Positions 7,956 through 14,515 of a stretch of 15,540 nt of DNA are shown here, in pieces. The stretch spans positions 1 through 15,540 of the forward strand of contig JBLNDI010000054.1 in assembly GCA_050261495.1 (NCBI GenBank), written 5' to 3'. The first letter of the stretch is position 1; each line of letters opens with the position of its first letter. Source of the DNA: JBMNKL01 sp050261495 (GTDB taxonomy: Bacteria; Bacillota; Clostridia; Acetivibrionales; DTU013). Both the position numbers and the translations under genes were made by a program. A model generated the notes under the pieces. That model was given only the letters and a program-made list of their open reading frames with translations. It had not been told where the DNA came from and did no database searches.

Positions 7956-8010
7956 TACAAAACCTCGTCTGTAAAACCAAATGCTGATTCACCTATATAT
8001 CCCATTCTTC

Positions 8011-8053
8011 TTTAGTCCGGCGCCCAAACCTGTTTAGTCGGCGCCCGAACTTG
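8011..8053. repeat. Two tandem copies of a 21-22-bp repeat between the polyamine genes
   Basis: 8011-8032 and 8033-8053 share the pattern TTTAGTC(C)GGCGCCC(A/G)AAC(C/T)TG with GGCGCC palindromic cores. They fill nearly half of the 99-base gap between the dehydrogenase stop and the decarboxylase start. They could form an mRNA hairpin that tunes translation or stability of the second gene, or may be an intergenic repeat with no role. Confidence 0.7.
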
Positions 8054-8054
8054 A

Positions 8055-9266
8055 TTAATCCAGCAATTCCGGCGAGAAACTCTCCTTCCACGGCAACCCG
8101 TTCTTGTTCAGTTCATCCATGAACGGATCGGGATCAAACTCCTCAATATTATAGACTCCGTGCCTTCTCCAGGCGCCGTTTATAATCAGCTTAGCCCCGA
8201 TCATGGCAGGAACGCCGGTTGTATACGATACGGCCTGCGAACCCACTTCCTTGTAGCACTCCTGGTGGTCGCAAACGTTATATACATAATATGTTTTCGG
8301 TTCTCCGTTCTTTATGCCGGTAAATACGCACCCGATATTAGTTTTCCCTTTTGTCCTGGGTCCCAGTGTGGCAGGATCAGGGAGCACCGCCTTGAGAAAC
8401 TGCAGTGGTACGATCTGCTTCCCTTCGTAGTCTATCGGCTTTATCGAGGTCATTCCCACGTTCTGCAGGACACGCAGATGATTTAGGTAATTATCGGTAA
8501 ATGTCATCCAGAAGCGTATTTTTTTTACACCTTTTATGTTCACGCACAGCGACTCGATCTCTTCATGGTGTATAAGGTAGATGTTTCTCGGCCCTATCTC
8601 CGGGAAGTTATAGACACGCTTGAATTCAAGCGGCTCAGTTTCAACAAATTTCCCATTCTCGAAATACCTGCCCCTGGAAGTTACTTCACGTATGTTTATT
8701 TCGGGATTGAAGTTAGTTGCAAAGGGATATCCGTGATCGCCGGCATTGCAATCGAGAATGTCGATGGTATGAATCTCGTCGAAGTAGTGTTTCTGCGCAT
8801 AAGCACAAAAAACGCCCGTGACTCCGGGATCAAATCCGCTTCCGAGAAGAGCGGTGATATGGGCCTTTTGGTACTTCTCCCTGTACGCCCACTGCCATTT
8901 GTACTCGAATTCCGCCTTATCCGGCGGCTCGTAGTTTGCCGTGTCAAGATAGTGAACGCCTGTTTCAAGACACGCATCCATAATTGATAGGTTCTGGTAC
9001 GGAAGCGCAACGTTTATCACAATATCAGGCCTGAAACTTTTAATGAGGTCAACGACCAATTTTGTGTTGTCCGCATCCACCCATGCGGTATGAATCTTTG
9101 ATCTGCTTCCTTTAACCCTGCTGCTAATTGACTCCTTAATCAATTCGCATTTTTTCAGGGTCCTGCTCGCTATGCAAATCTCCTCGAAAACATCGTGATT
9201 CATAGCGCATTTGTGAGCCGTCACACTGCCGACTCCACCAGCTCCAATAATCAATACCTTTCCCAT
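8055..9266 (-). CDS. Carboxynorspermidine/carboxyspermidine dehydrogenase (saccharopine dehydrogenase family)
   Basis: NAD(P)H enzyme that condenses L-aspartate-beta-semialdehyde with putrescine (or 1,3-diaminopropane) and reduces the Schiff base to carboxyspermidine (or carboxynorspermidine). Its 403 residues fit this branch of the saccharopine dehydrogenase family. The N-terminal Rossmann fold shows VLIIGAGGVGS (G8, G10, G11, G13), followed by ASRTLKK at the end of the second strand, and later DIVINVALPYQN and LDTANYEPP. The C-terminal part carries the catalytic domain (GSGFDPGVTGVF near 142; QAVSYTTGVPA near 353). GGAGGG lies 6 bases before ATG 9266. It heads a two-gene operon with nspC, which makes the polyamine assignment much stronger than a lysine-pathway one. 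Confidence 0.93.
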   Translation of the reverse strand: MGKVLIIGAGGVGSVTAHKCAMNHDVFEEICIASRTLKKCELIKESISSRVKGSRSKIHTAWVDADNTKLVVDLIKSFRPDIVINVALPYQNLSIMDACLETGVHYLDTANYEPPDKAEFEYKWQWAYREKYQKAHITALLGSGFDPGVTGVFCAYAQKHYFDEIHTIDILDCNAGDHGYPFATNFNPEINIREVTSRGRYFENGKFVETEPLEFKRVYNFPEIGPRNIYLIHHEEIESLCVNIKGVKKIRFWMTFTDNYLNHLRVLQNVGMTSIKPIDYEGKQIVPLQFLKAVLPDPATLGPRTKGKTNIGCVFTGIKNGEPKTYYVYNVCDHQECYKEVGSQAVSYTTGVPAMIGAKLIINGAWRRHGVYNIEEFDPDPFMDELNKNGLPWKESFSPELLD

Positions 9267-9302
9267 ATCAACCCTCCAATCTGATCAGTTTATCATTATT
9301 TA

Positions 9303-9386
9303 TCCGGGTCACGGATCATCCTGTTCCATGGCTTCGCTGCCTGCTTTCCGTCCTCCGCCTTCTGTCACATGTAACCATGACCCAGA
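9303..9386 (-). promoter_or_regulatory. Possible structured leader of the carboxyspermidine operon
   Basis: The predicted transcript start (about 9388) leaves a leader of about 120 bases. Near its 5' end TCTGGGTCA (9386-9378) can pair over 9 bp, with one G-U, with TGACCCGGA (9311-9303), closing a domain of about 66 bases that holds a GGC/GCC hairpin and CATGG/CCATG complementarity. It could be a cis-regulatory RNA, but it matches no riboswitch class I know. Confidence 0.3.
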
Positions 9387-9394
9387 CAAGGATG

Positions 9395-9423
9395 ATTATA
9401 CATAATATTTTTCGCTCCGGCAA
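9395..9423 (-). promoter_or_regulatory. Sigma-A promoter of the carboxyspermidine operon
   Basis: On the minus strand TTGCCG (9423-9418), 17 bases, then a perfect TATAAT (9400-9395). It sits in the gap after lysR, so the polyamine operon need not depend on readthrough from the regulator gene. Confidence 0.6.
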
Positions 9424-9458
9424 CCTTTATCCCAAAATTTGCGCAATATTATTTGAAA

Positions 9459-9477
9459 GGCTGCCGTAAGGACAGCC
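9459..9477 (-). terminator. Probable terminator of the lysR gene
   Basis: On the minus strand GGCTGTCC-TTAC-GGCAGCC forms a 7-bp stem with one bulge, followed by the T-rich TTTCAAATAATATT. It stands about 45 bases after the lysR stop. The T-run is interrupted, so termination may be partial. Confidence 0.45.
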
Positions 9478-9488
9478 CAGGGTAAAAC

Positions 9489-9502
9489 AGGAAACGGTTC
9501 CT
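9489..9502. repeat. Small hairpin resembling dispersed intergenic repeats
   Basis: A perfect AGGAA-ACGG-TTCCT hairpin with the flanking word GTTCCTTGTC (9497-9506), also found at 6613-6622. It lies just beyond the lysR stop. It is possibly a degenerate REP-type element; the evidence is short and weak. Confidence 0.3.
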
Positions 9503-9521
9503 TGTCCTGGCGTACGGAACC

Positions 9522-10436
9522 TCATGTCAAATTAGCGCCTTGCCCGGCCTTATTCCCCGCCCTGACTATTTCCACGAGCTTGCGGACGGCAGGCGAGAAC
9601 GGCACGCCTTTCAAATGGCAAAAACCTATGGCTCTTGGCGGAATTTCCTCCAGCAGGTTTATTTTATACAGCAACCCCTTTTTGAGATATTCCGCCGAGA
9701 ATTCTTCAATCACACACGCGACGCCGAAATTAAATCGTGCAAATTCAAGCAGCAGGTCATGGGATCCCAGTTCAATTTCAGGATCAACCTTTATTCCCTT
9801 GGATAAAAGATGCCTTTCTACGTAAAGCCGCGAATTTGATTTCCGCTCAAGGAGGATCATTGGCATTTCGGCTATATCCGTCAGGCTTTTCGGCGAATAT
9901 GAGAGGCTTTTGAATTTTTCCCCGCACACAAATATATCGTGAATATCAATGCATTTTATGGTTTCCAGCGCCGGATCCTTTACGGGCAGGTTGCATACGG
10001 CGATATCAGTTTCTCCTGATTTCAGCATGCTGCAAAGTTCCAGCGTCGTGCGGTTTATGATTTTCAGGTTTATGTTTGGAAACCGGCTATGGAACTCTCC
10101 AAGGTAAGGCAAAAGGTAGTATTTCGATATGGTATCCCCCACGCCCACTCTCATCTCGCCAACCGCCAAATTCTTCGATTCAAGCAGTTTTTTCTCGCCG
10201 GCACTAATCAGGTTGATTGCCGTATTCACATGATCAAAAAGAAGCTGCCCGTCGTTCGTAAGTGTCACGCCTTTGGACGTCCTGGTAAACAAGCGTAAGT
10301 CCAGTTCCCTTTCCAGGTTCATTATCGCCTGGCTGACCGCCGGCTGCGTCATATACAACTCTTTTGCAGCCTTTGAAAAACTGCTGTTTTTTGCCACCTC
10401 GCAGAAAATTTTGTAAAGGTCCAGCCTAGTTATCAT
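9522..10436 (-). CDS. LysR-type transcriptional regulator
   Basis: A 304-residue DNA-binding regulator. Residues 1-60 form the winged helix-turn-helix (LYKIFCEVAKNSSFSKAAKEL, then TQPAVSQAIMNLERELDLRLF and VTLT). The remainder (about 88-295) is the type 2 periplasmic-binding-like effector domain. The start is set at ATG 10436, which has AAAGGTGA about 5 bases upstream; an in-frame GTG at 10445 lacks a site. It is divergent from the CofE-like gene, with a perfect dyad between them (10461-10483), the classic layout for LysR control of a neighbour and of itself. The effector is unknown. It also lies upstream of the carboxyspermidine operon on the same strand but is separated from it by a terminator and a promoter. 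Confidence 0.95.
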   Translation of the reverse strand: MITRLDLYKIFCEVAKNSSFSKAAKELYMTQPAVSQAIMNLERELDLRLFTRTSKGVTLTNDGQLLFDHVNTAINLISAGEKKLLESKNLAVGEMRVGVGDTISKYYLLPYLGEFHSRFPNINLKIINRTTLELCSMLKSGETDIAVCNLPVKDPALETIKCIDIHDIFVCGEKFKSLSYSPKSLTDIAEMPMILLERKSNSRLYVERHLLSKGIKVDPEIELGSHDLLLEFARFNFGVACVIEEFSAEYLKKGLLYKINLLEEIPPRAIGFCHLKGVPFSPAVRKLVEIVRAGNKAGQGANLT

Positions 10437-10458
10437 ATAACTCACCTTTATATCAAAT

Positions 10459-10487
10459 ATTATAAGTATTTATTTTACTTATATCAC
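10459..10487 (-). promoter_or_regulatory. Predicted lysR promoter
   Basis: On the minus strand GTGATA (10487-10482), 17 bases, then TATAAT (10464-10459), 22 bases before the lysR start. The hexamers overlap both arms of the dyad at 10461-10483, which would give autorepression. The -35 is poor. Confidence 0.4.
10461..10483. promoter_or_regulatory. Candidate LysR operator (perfect dyad)
   Basis: TATAAGTA (10461-10468), a 7-base spacer, then TACTTATA (10476-10483): a perfect 8-bp inverted repeat containing the T-N11-A spacing common to LysR boxes. It lies between the divergent starts and overlaps the predicted -35 or -10 boxes of both genes. Confidence 0.6.
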
Positions 10488-10502
10488 AAAAACATGTATA
10501 AT
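10474..10502 (+). promoter_or_regulatory. Predicted promoter of the CofE-like gene
   Basis: TTTACT (10474-10479), 17 bases, then a perfect TATAAT (10497-10502), 48 bases before the ATG. The weak -35 lies inside the right arm of the LysR dyad, consistent with activator dependence or repression. Confidence 0.5.
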
Positions 10503-10550
10503 GCAATTGTGGATGTTTGAATAGAATAACCGTTGAAAGAAGGAATTGGC

Positions 10551-11759
10551 ATGGACAGAGCGGAACACAAAGAAAGAATAACCGGGACGGTCGCAAGGGG
10601 CCTTCGGACGCCCATAATCAATAAGGGAGACGACTTGGTAAATATTGTTGTGGATACGGTCCTTAAAGCATCGGAAATCGAAGGCTTTGCCATCCGCGAC
10701 AGGGATATCGTCGCCGTAACGGAAGCGGTCGTTGCCCGCGCCCAGGGCAATTACGCCGGAATTGACGCCATCGCTCGCGATATAAAGGAAAAATTCGGCA
10801 AGAGTACCATTGGAGTAATCTTCCCCATTTTAAGCCGGAATCGCTTTGCGATATGCCTGCGCGGAATTGCAATGGGAGCGGAAAAAATTATTCTCATGCT
10901 CAGTTATCCGTCGGACGAAGTGGGAAACCACCTTATAGACCCTGATCTCCTTGATGAAAAAGGAATAAATCCCTATACGGATACGTTGTCGCTGGCACAG
11001 TTCCGCGAGCTCTTCGGGTATAACAAGCATCCTTTTACCGGCATTGATTATATAGACTATTACAAATCGCTGGTTGAAGAATATGGCGTTGAGTGTGAGG
11101 TGCTGTTCTCCAACGACCCCAGGACCATCCTCAGGTATACCAAAAAAGTCCTTGCCTGCGATATTCATACAAGGTCCAGGACAAAAAGAATACTGAGGAC
11201 AAACGGAGCTGAAACAGTATACGGTCTTGATGATATTCTAACTTCTCCTGTCAACGGCAGCGGATACAATGAAGAATACGGCCTCCTTGGTTCAAACAAG
11301 GCTACGGAAGAAACCGTCAAATTATTCCCCCGGGATTGCAAACGGTTCGTGGAAAAAGTCCAGTCCGAGCTTAGGCTGAAAACCGGGAAAACGCTTGAAG
11401 TTATGGTATACGGAGACGGCGCGTTCAAGGACCCCGTGGGCAGGATATGGGAACTGGCGGACCCCGTTGTTTCACCGGGTTATACTTCCGGCCTTGAAGG
11501 CACGCCAAACGAGGTAAAGCTCAAGTACCTTGCGGACAACGACTTCGCTTCCCTGCACGGGGAAGAGCAAAGGAAGGCGATCTCCGAGTATATCAGGAAA
11601 AAGGAATCAAACCTTGTCGGCTCCATGGCGTCCCAGGGCACTACGCCCAGGAGACTCACAGATTTGATAGGTTCCCTTTGCGACCTTGTATCCGGGAGCG
11701 GCGACAAGGGAACGCCGGTTATATACATCCAGGGGTATTTCGACAACTATGCAACATAA
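10551..11759 (+). CDS. CofE-like protein (coenzyme F420-0:L-glutamate ligase family), long form
   Basis: A 402-residue protein related to CofE, the GTP-dependent enzyme that adds gamma-glutamate to F420-0. The N-terminal half shows the family pattern RGLRTPIINKGDDL, then IRDRDIVAVTEAVVARAQG (compare the CofE segment gDivvia-kvvs-aeG). The C-terminal half has VMVYGDGAFKDPVGRIWELAD, resembling the metal-binding and F420-binding end of CofE. It is far longer than canonical CofE (about 250 residues). No other F420 gene is in the window, so the real substrate may be another carboxylate. ATG 10551 has GAAGGA 6 bases upstream; the upstream TTG at 10533 has no site. It is divergent from lysR, monocistronic, and ends in a terminator. 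Family membership is fairly sure, activity is not. Confidence 0.75.
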   Translation: MDRAEHKERITGTVARGLRTPIINKGDDLVNIVVDTVLKASEIEGFAIRDRDIVAVTEAVVARAQGNYAGIDAIARDIKEKFGKSTIGVIFPILSRNRFAICLRGIAMGAEKIILMLSYPSDEVGNHLIDPDLLDEKGINPYTDTLSLAQFRELFGYNKHPFTGIDYIDYYKSLVEEYGVECEVLFSNDPRTILRYTKKVLACDIHTRSRTKRILRTNGAETVYGLDDILTSPVNGSGYNEEYGLLGSNKATEETVKLFPRDCKRFVEKVQSELRLKTGKTLEVMVYGDGAFKDPVGRIWELADPVVSPGYTSGLEGTPNEVKLKYLADNDFASLHGEEQRKAISEYIRKKESNLVGSMASQGTTPRRLTDLIGSLCDLVSGSGDKGTPVIYIQGYFDNYAT

Positions 11760-11790
11760 AAGTGGTTTTGCATTAAAGAATAACAAAGGA

Positions 11791-11833
11791 ATGCACTCCT
11801 TTACGTGCTTTTGAATAAGGGAGTGCATTTTTT
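11791..11833 (+). terminator. Rho-independent terminator after the CofE-like gene
   Basis: ATGCACTCC (11791-11799) pairs perfectly with GGAGTGCAT (11820-11828) around a 20-base loop and is followed directly by a T-run (11828-11833). It begins 31 bases after the stop codon. Confidence 0.8.
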
Positions 11834-11893
11834 AGCCGACAGAAATGCACATGTCTTAAATTAAACAGCAATGCGGGCACATGCCGGCGCATG

Positions 11894-12415
11894 CTACGAA
11901 TTCACATAAGCCACGATTTCTTCAATATACTTTATATTCGTAAAATCCACCGGGTTGTCATAGGCGGCAAGCATCCCCCTGTCGTCAGGAGTCAATTCTT
12001 TTTTCTTTTCCAGCTTCCGTTTCATCAGCGTCATCAGGAATTTATTAAATGGCTTAAGCTTATTGTAATTGAAGCCGCCCCTTAAATAAAAAAACTTAAT
12101 ATGCTCAAGCTGTTCGGGAGTAAAGTTCTTGTCCCTTACTTCGCATATGGTCTCTTCCCTGACAGGCGTCGCCCCGACTGCAAAGACGGCTACTTTTTTG
12201 CCTTTCAGCTTGTCGAGGTTTCTTTTTATGAACTTAATTCCTATGATGCCGGTCGCGTGCAGGCTGCCTCCGTAAATCACGGCGTCATATGGCGCAAGAT
12301 TTTTCGCGGTGATGTCCGCAACATTGAAGATATCGGCAGATAGCTTCTCTGCGATCCATTCCGCGTATTTCCTTGTAAAACCTGTGTTTGACTTGTAAAT
12401 TACTGCAGTTTTCAT
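11894..12415 (-). CDS. Flavodoxin-like FMN protein
   Basis: A 173-residue single-domain flavodoxin-fold protein. The FMN phosphate loop is YKSNTGFTRKYAEWIAE (S9, T11, G12, T14). DAVIYGGSLHATG (near 45-57) matches the isoalloxazine-contact loop of the flavodoxin_5/HemG-like group, and KVAVFAVGATP is the central strand. The Lys/Arg-rich stretch KRKLEKKKELTPDDRGM near the C-terminus is typical of clostridial flavodoxin-domain proteins. The likely role is low-potential electron transfer or quinone-type reduction; a HemG role is not supported specifically. ATG 12415 has AAAGGAGA 8-9 bases upstream. The in-frame ATG at 12424 would abut the ribosome site and is rejected. It appears monocistronic, downstream of a broken gene. 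Confidence 0.88.
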   Translation of the reverse strand: MKTAVIYKSNTGFTRKYAEWIAEKLSADIFNVADITAKNLAPYDAVIYGGSLHATGIIGIKFIKRNLDKLKGKKVAVFAVGATPVREETICEVRDKNFTPEQLEHIKFFYLRGGFNYNKLKPFNKFLMTLMKRKLEKKKELTPDDRGMLAAYDNPVDFTNIKYIEEIVAYVNS

Positions 12416-12495
12416 TATAAACATCTCCTTTATGCAAATTTACGCCACGGTTGATTTGCCGCCGCGATTTTCACCTGGTTATTTCATATGCTCCT

Positions 12496-12559
12496 TGTAC
12501 CGCATGTGCCCTGTACCTTATGCATCTTGCACCACATGCGCCCTGCACCGCATGCGCCC
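12496..12559. repeat. Four 16-bp tandem repeats
   Basis: Four units of exactly 16 bp (12496-12511, 12512-12527, 12528-12543, 12544-12559) of the form TG(T/C)ACC(G/A)CATG(C/T)GCCC, with the second unit most diverged. A weaker partial unit may precede them (12480-12495). They begin just past the C-terminal stop of the C69 pseudogene. A related sequence in inverted orientation lies at 11871-11893 on the other side of the flavodoxin gene. Confidence 0.8.
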
Positions 12560-12562
12560 GAC

Positions 12563-12980
12563 TTACACGCAATTTTCGAGCCGCTCCAGCTCCTTGTTTT
12601 TTCTTTTCCAATACCGGACAAAACGGCTGTTTGAAGGCATATTCCATTCCTTCCCGCTAAAAAATCCGGATATAATCCTTTCCTCTTCCTTCGCGGCTTC
12701 AATGGAAAGCTGCCTGATGTCCTACAAATCCGGATTTGAATTCTGAAATAGCCCGCTTTCCCGCACCAGCCAATCTTTTTCAAGAGCCAGCAGCCGGCTT
12801 CGCAAAATATCCGGGTTGAATGGTCAGGTATGTAAGCTTTAGCGGGCTGCCGGCGGTATGCTCTTTTTCAGGGATGCGTATTACCAGGTGCGGTTCGTTT
12901 GGACTGCGGTCGCTGTTTTTTGCAAAAAGAACCGTTCCCTGCCCGGCATATGGCGGAAAAGCGCACAAAGTATCACACAT
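12563..12980 (-). pseudogene. Remnant of a peptidase C69/secernin-family gene, internally deleted
   Basis: The 5' end reads MCDTLCAFPPYAGQGTVLFA then KNSDRSPNEPH, the unmistakable N-terminus of the C69 dipeptidase/secernin Ntn-hydrolase family, with Cys2 as the would-be nucleophile and an intact GGAGGT site 8 bases upstream. After about 53 residues (near 12820) homology jumps, in another frame, to PDILRSRLLALEKDWLVRES, an in-frame TAG, then DIRQLSIEAAKEEERIISGF and FVRYWKRKNKELE, ending at 12563. This looks like the family's C-terminal helix region. Family members are about 400 residues or more; roughly 130 remain, so most of the catalytic domain is gone. It cannot make a working enzyme. Assignment of the C-terminal piece is from general pattern and is less certain than the N-terminus. 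Confidence 0.75.
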
Positions 12981-13103
12981 CTCAATTTACCTCCGTCTCG
13001 TTCAAGTCCTCCATCGCATCCTCAACGGTCTTATATTTATTCTATCACTTACCCGGTCCATTCTGCGAATACGAAGCGCAAAACATCAAGCCGCCAAACC
13101 GTT

Positions 13104-13655
13104 CTAAAGGTGTTCGAGCAGGATTTTTATCCCGATGGCTATGAGAATAAGTCCGCCCGCAAATTCCGCCCTCGATTTGAACATTGCTCCGAACAGCTTT
13201 CCTATCCGAACTCCCACCGCCGAAAATATAAACGTCGTGGCGCCGATAATAAGTATAGCGGGCATGATCCCCACCTGCATGAAAGCAAATGTAACCCCGA
13301 CAGCCAGCGCATCAATACTGGTAGCTACCGACAGCACGGCCATGTTTTTAAAGTTGAACGCGTTTCCCACGTTTTCACAGCATTTGTTTCTTGACTCCCT
13401 TATCATATTTATCCCTATGGCGGAAAGCAGGATAAATGCTATCCAGTGGCTAATGGCAGTCACGTAGACGCTGAACCGGGACGCAAGCAAATAGCCGGCC
13501 AGCGGCATTAATGCCTGGAACCCTCCAAAAAACAATCCTGTAATTATGGAATGTTTGAATTTTACCTGTTGAGTTGATAAGCCTTTACATATGGCTACCG
13601 CGAAGGCATCCATAGACAGGCCGGCCGCTATGAGCAGCATTTCAAATAGTTCCAT
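13104..13655 (-). CDS. mntP: MntP-type manganese efflux pump
   Basis: A 183-residue integral membrane protein with six hydrophobic segments in two related halves, as in MntP (YebN), which exports Mn(II). The signature Asp motifs are present in both halves: GLSMDAFAVAICKG (D16) and ATSIDALAVGVTF (D115). A short cytoplasmic loop with RESRNKCCENVG (about 86-97) separates the halves. GAAGGAG lies about 10 bases before ATG 13655. It has its own promoter (13722-13750) and is followed by the C69 remnant. It would protect the cell from manganese excess. No Mn-sensing yybP-ykoY aptamer could be recognised in the roughly 60-base leader. Confidence 0.93.
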   Translation of the reverse strand: MELFEMLLIAAGLSMDAFAVAICKGLSTQQVKFKHSIITGLFFGGFQALMPLAGYLLASRFSVYVTAISHWIAFILLSAIGINMIRESRNKCCENVGNAFNFKNMAVLSVATSIDALAVGVTFAFMQVGIMPAILIIGATTFIFSAVGVRIGKLFGAMFKSRAEFAGGLILIAIGIKILLEHL

Positions 13656-13721
13656 CCGGGCAGTACTCCTTCGTGGCTAGCCGTTTCTTGTCAAGCTAAA
13701 AAATAATTCAACCAAAAGGAA

Positions 13722-13750
13722 ATGTTAGCACATATTTCAGCATTTATCAA
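13722..13750 (-). promoter_or_regulatory. Predicted mntP promoter
   Basis: On the minus strand TTGATA (13750-13745), 17 bases, then TAACAT (13727-13722), about 67 bases before the mntP start and just after the terminator of the upstream gene. Confidence 0.45.
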
Positions 13751-13759
13751 TATTCCTGG

Positions 13760-13795
13760 CGGTATAAAAATAATTGCAGGCTTCCGCCTGCAATT
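13760..13795 (-). terminator. Terminator after the YhcN-like gene
   Basis: A perfect 10-bp stem, AATTGCAGGC (13772-13781) with GCCTGCAATT (13786-13795), has a GGAA tetraloop on the minus strand and is followed there by ATTTTTAT. It begins 22 bases beyond the lipoprotein stop codon. Confidence 0.85.
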
Positions 13796-13817
13796 GAAAA
13801 TTACCATCTAGTGAAAT

Positions 13818-14426
13818 TTATCTTGTCATCATATTCGTGCTTCGTATGAGCCTGTTGAATTCATCTGCGAAGTTTACGGTTCTGTCGCCCGTTGTGTTAA
13901 CCAGCCTTCTTATCCGTGCAAGCGTGTCGGCTGAATCGCTGACGGTGCAATTTTTAACATTGTTGTCTACCTGTTTTACTTTCCTGGCGACATTATTCCT
14001 GATATTTGCCGCATTTCCCGCATTTCCTGCAGTTCTTATCCCGACCAAGCAAGTATCTCCCATTACTATTACATCAGCCTCATCCACACCCCTCATGCCA
14101 AGCAGCTGTCTCTTTATCCTGGATGCTCTCTGCCTGTCAGCGGATGTCATCTGCGTACCTGTAACATTATTGTTATTCAATCCGGTGGATGCCCCGGCAT
14201 TGCCGCCGGGAACTATTCCGGCCATATCGCCGGTTGTATTGCCTATAGTAGTGCCGTACCTGACGCCCATCATGTTGTTGCCAAAACCTGTAGCCTGGTT
14301 ATTCAGTCCGGAGTCGAACTGACCGGGAGCTCTTTCCTGCCCCGTCTTCGCGCAACCTGCAACCAGGGCGGCGAAGAGGCATAAACCGGTAAAAACACCT
14401 AAAGCTGCTTTAAATGATTTTTTCAT
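13818..14426 (-). CDS. YhcN/YlaJ-family sporulation lipoprotein
   Basis: A 202-residue lipoprotein. The start is ATG 14426 (MKKSFK) with GGGAGGTG about 7 bases upstream; an earlier in-frame start at 14465 has no site. The signal peptide ends in the lipobox LVAGC, so C25 would be lipidated. A Gly/Asn/Thr-rich low-complexity linker (about 30-95) leads to the YhcN/YlaJ domain, recognisable by RASRIKRQLLGMRGVDEADV, VMGDTCLVGIR and CTVSDSADTLARIRRLV. In Bacillus the family is made during sporulation and sits on the forespore inner membrane, where it aids germination. That role is carried over from family knowledge. It follows speA by 115 bases on the same strand, but a long palindrome lies in that gap. 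Confidence 0.9.
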   Translation of the reverse strand: MKKSFKAALGVFTGLCLFAALVAGCAKTGQERAPGQFDSGLNNQATGFGNNMMGVRYGTTIGNTTGDMAGIVPGGNAGASTGLNNNNVTGTQMTSADRQRASRIKRQLLGMRGVDEADVIVMGDTCLVGIRTAGNAGNAANIRNNVARKVKQVDNNVKNCTVSDSADTLARIRRLVNTTGDRTVNFADEFNRLIRSTNMMTR

Positions 14427-14427
14427 T

Positions 14428-14515
14428 ATAAACACCTCCCATACTATTCTGTGTACATAATTCATAATTATTTGCGTTAATAATTAGTACAAATGAATAG
14501 TATCGAGGTGTTTGT
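14428..14515 (-). promoter_or_regulatory. Long imperfect palindrome covering the YhcN-like ribosome site
   Basis: Outer arms 14431-14449 and 14495-14512 pair as 8 + 9 bp around one small internal loop. Inside, TGTAC (14452-14456) pairs with GTACA (14487-14491), and TAATTATT (14465-14472) pairs with AATAATTA (14479-14486) around a 6-base loop. In a transcript reading through from speA, the left arm containing the GGGAGGTG ribosome site would be base-paired. Confidence 0.6.

Noticed and set aside
12484..12783. 99-residue Arg/Lys/Cys-rich frame
   Set aside because: It is an alternate frame through the C69 remnant and the 16-bp repeats, with no ribosome site.
13656..13720. yybP-ykoY manganese riboswitch before mntP
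   Set aside because: GGAGTA near the start is simply the ribosome site; the leader is too short and lacks the paired aptamer loops.
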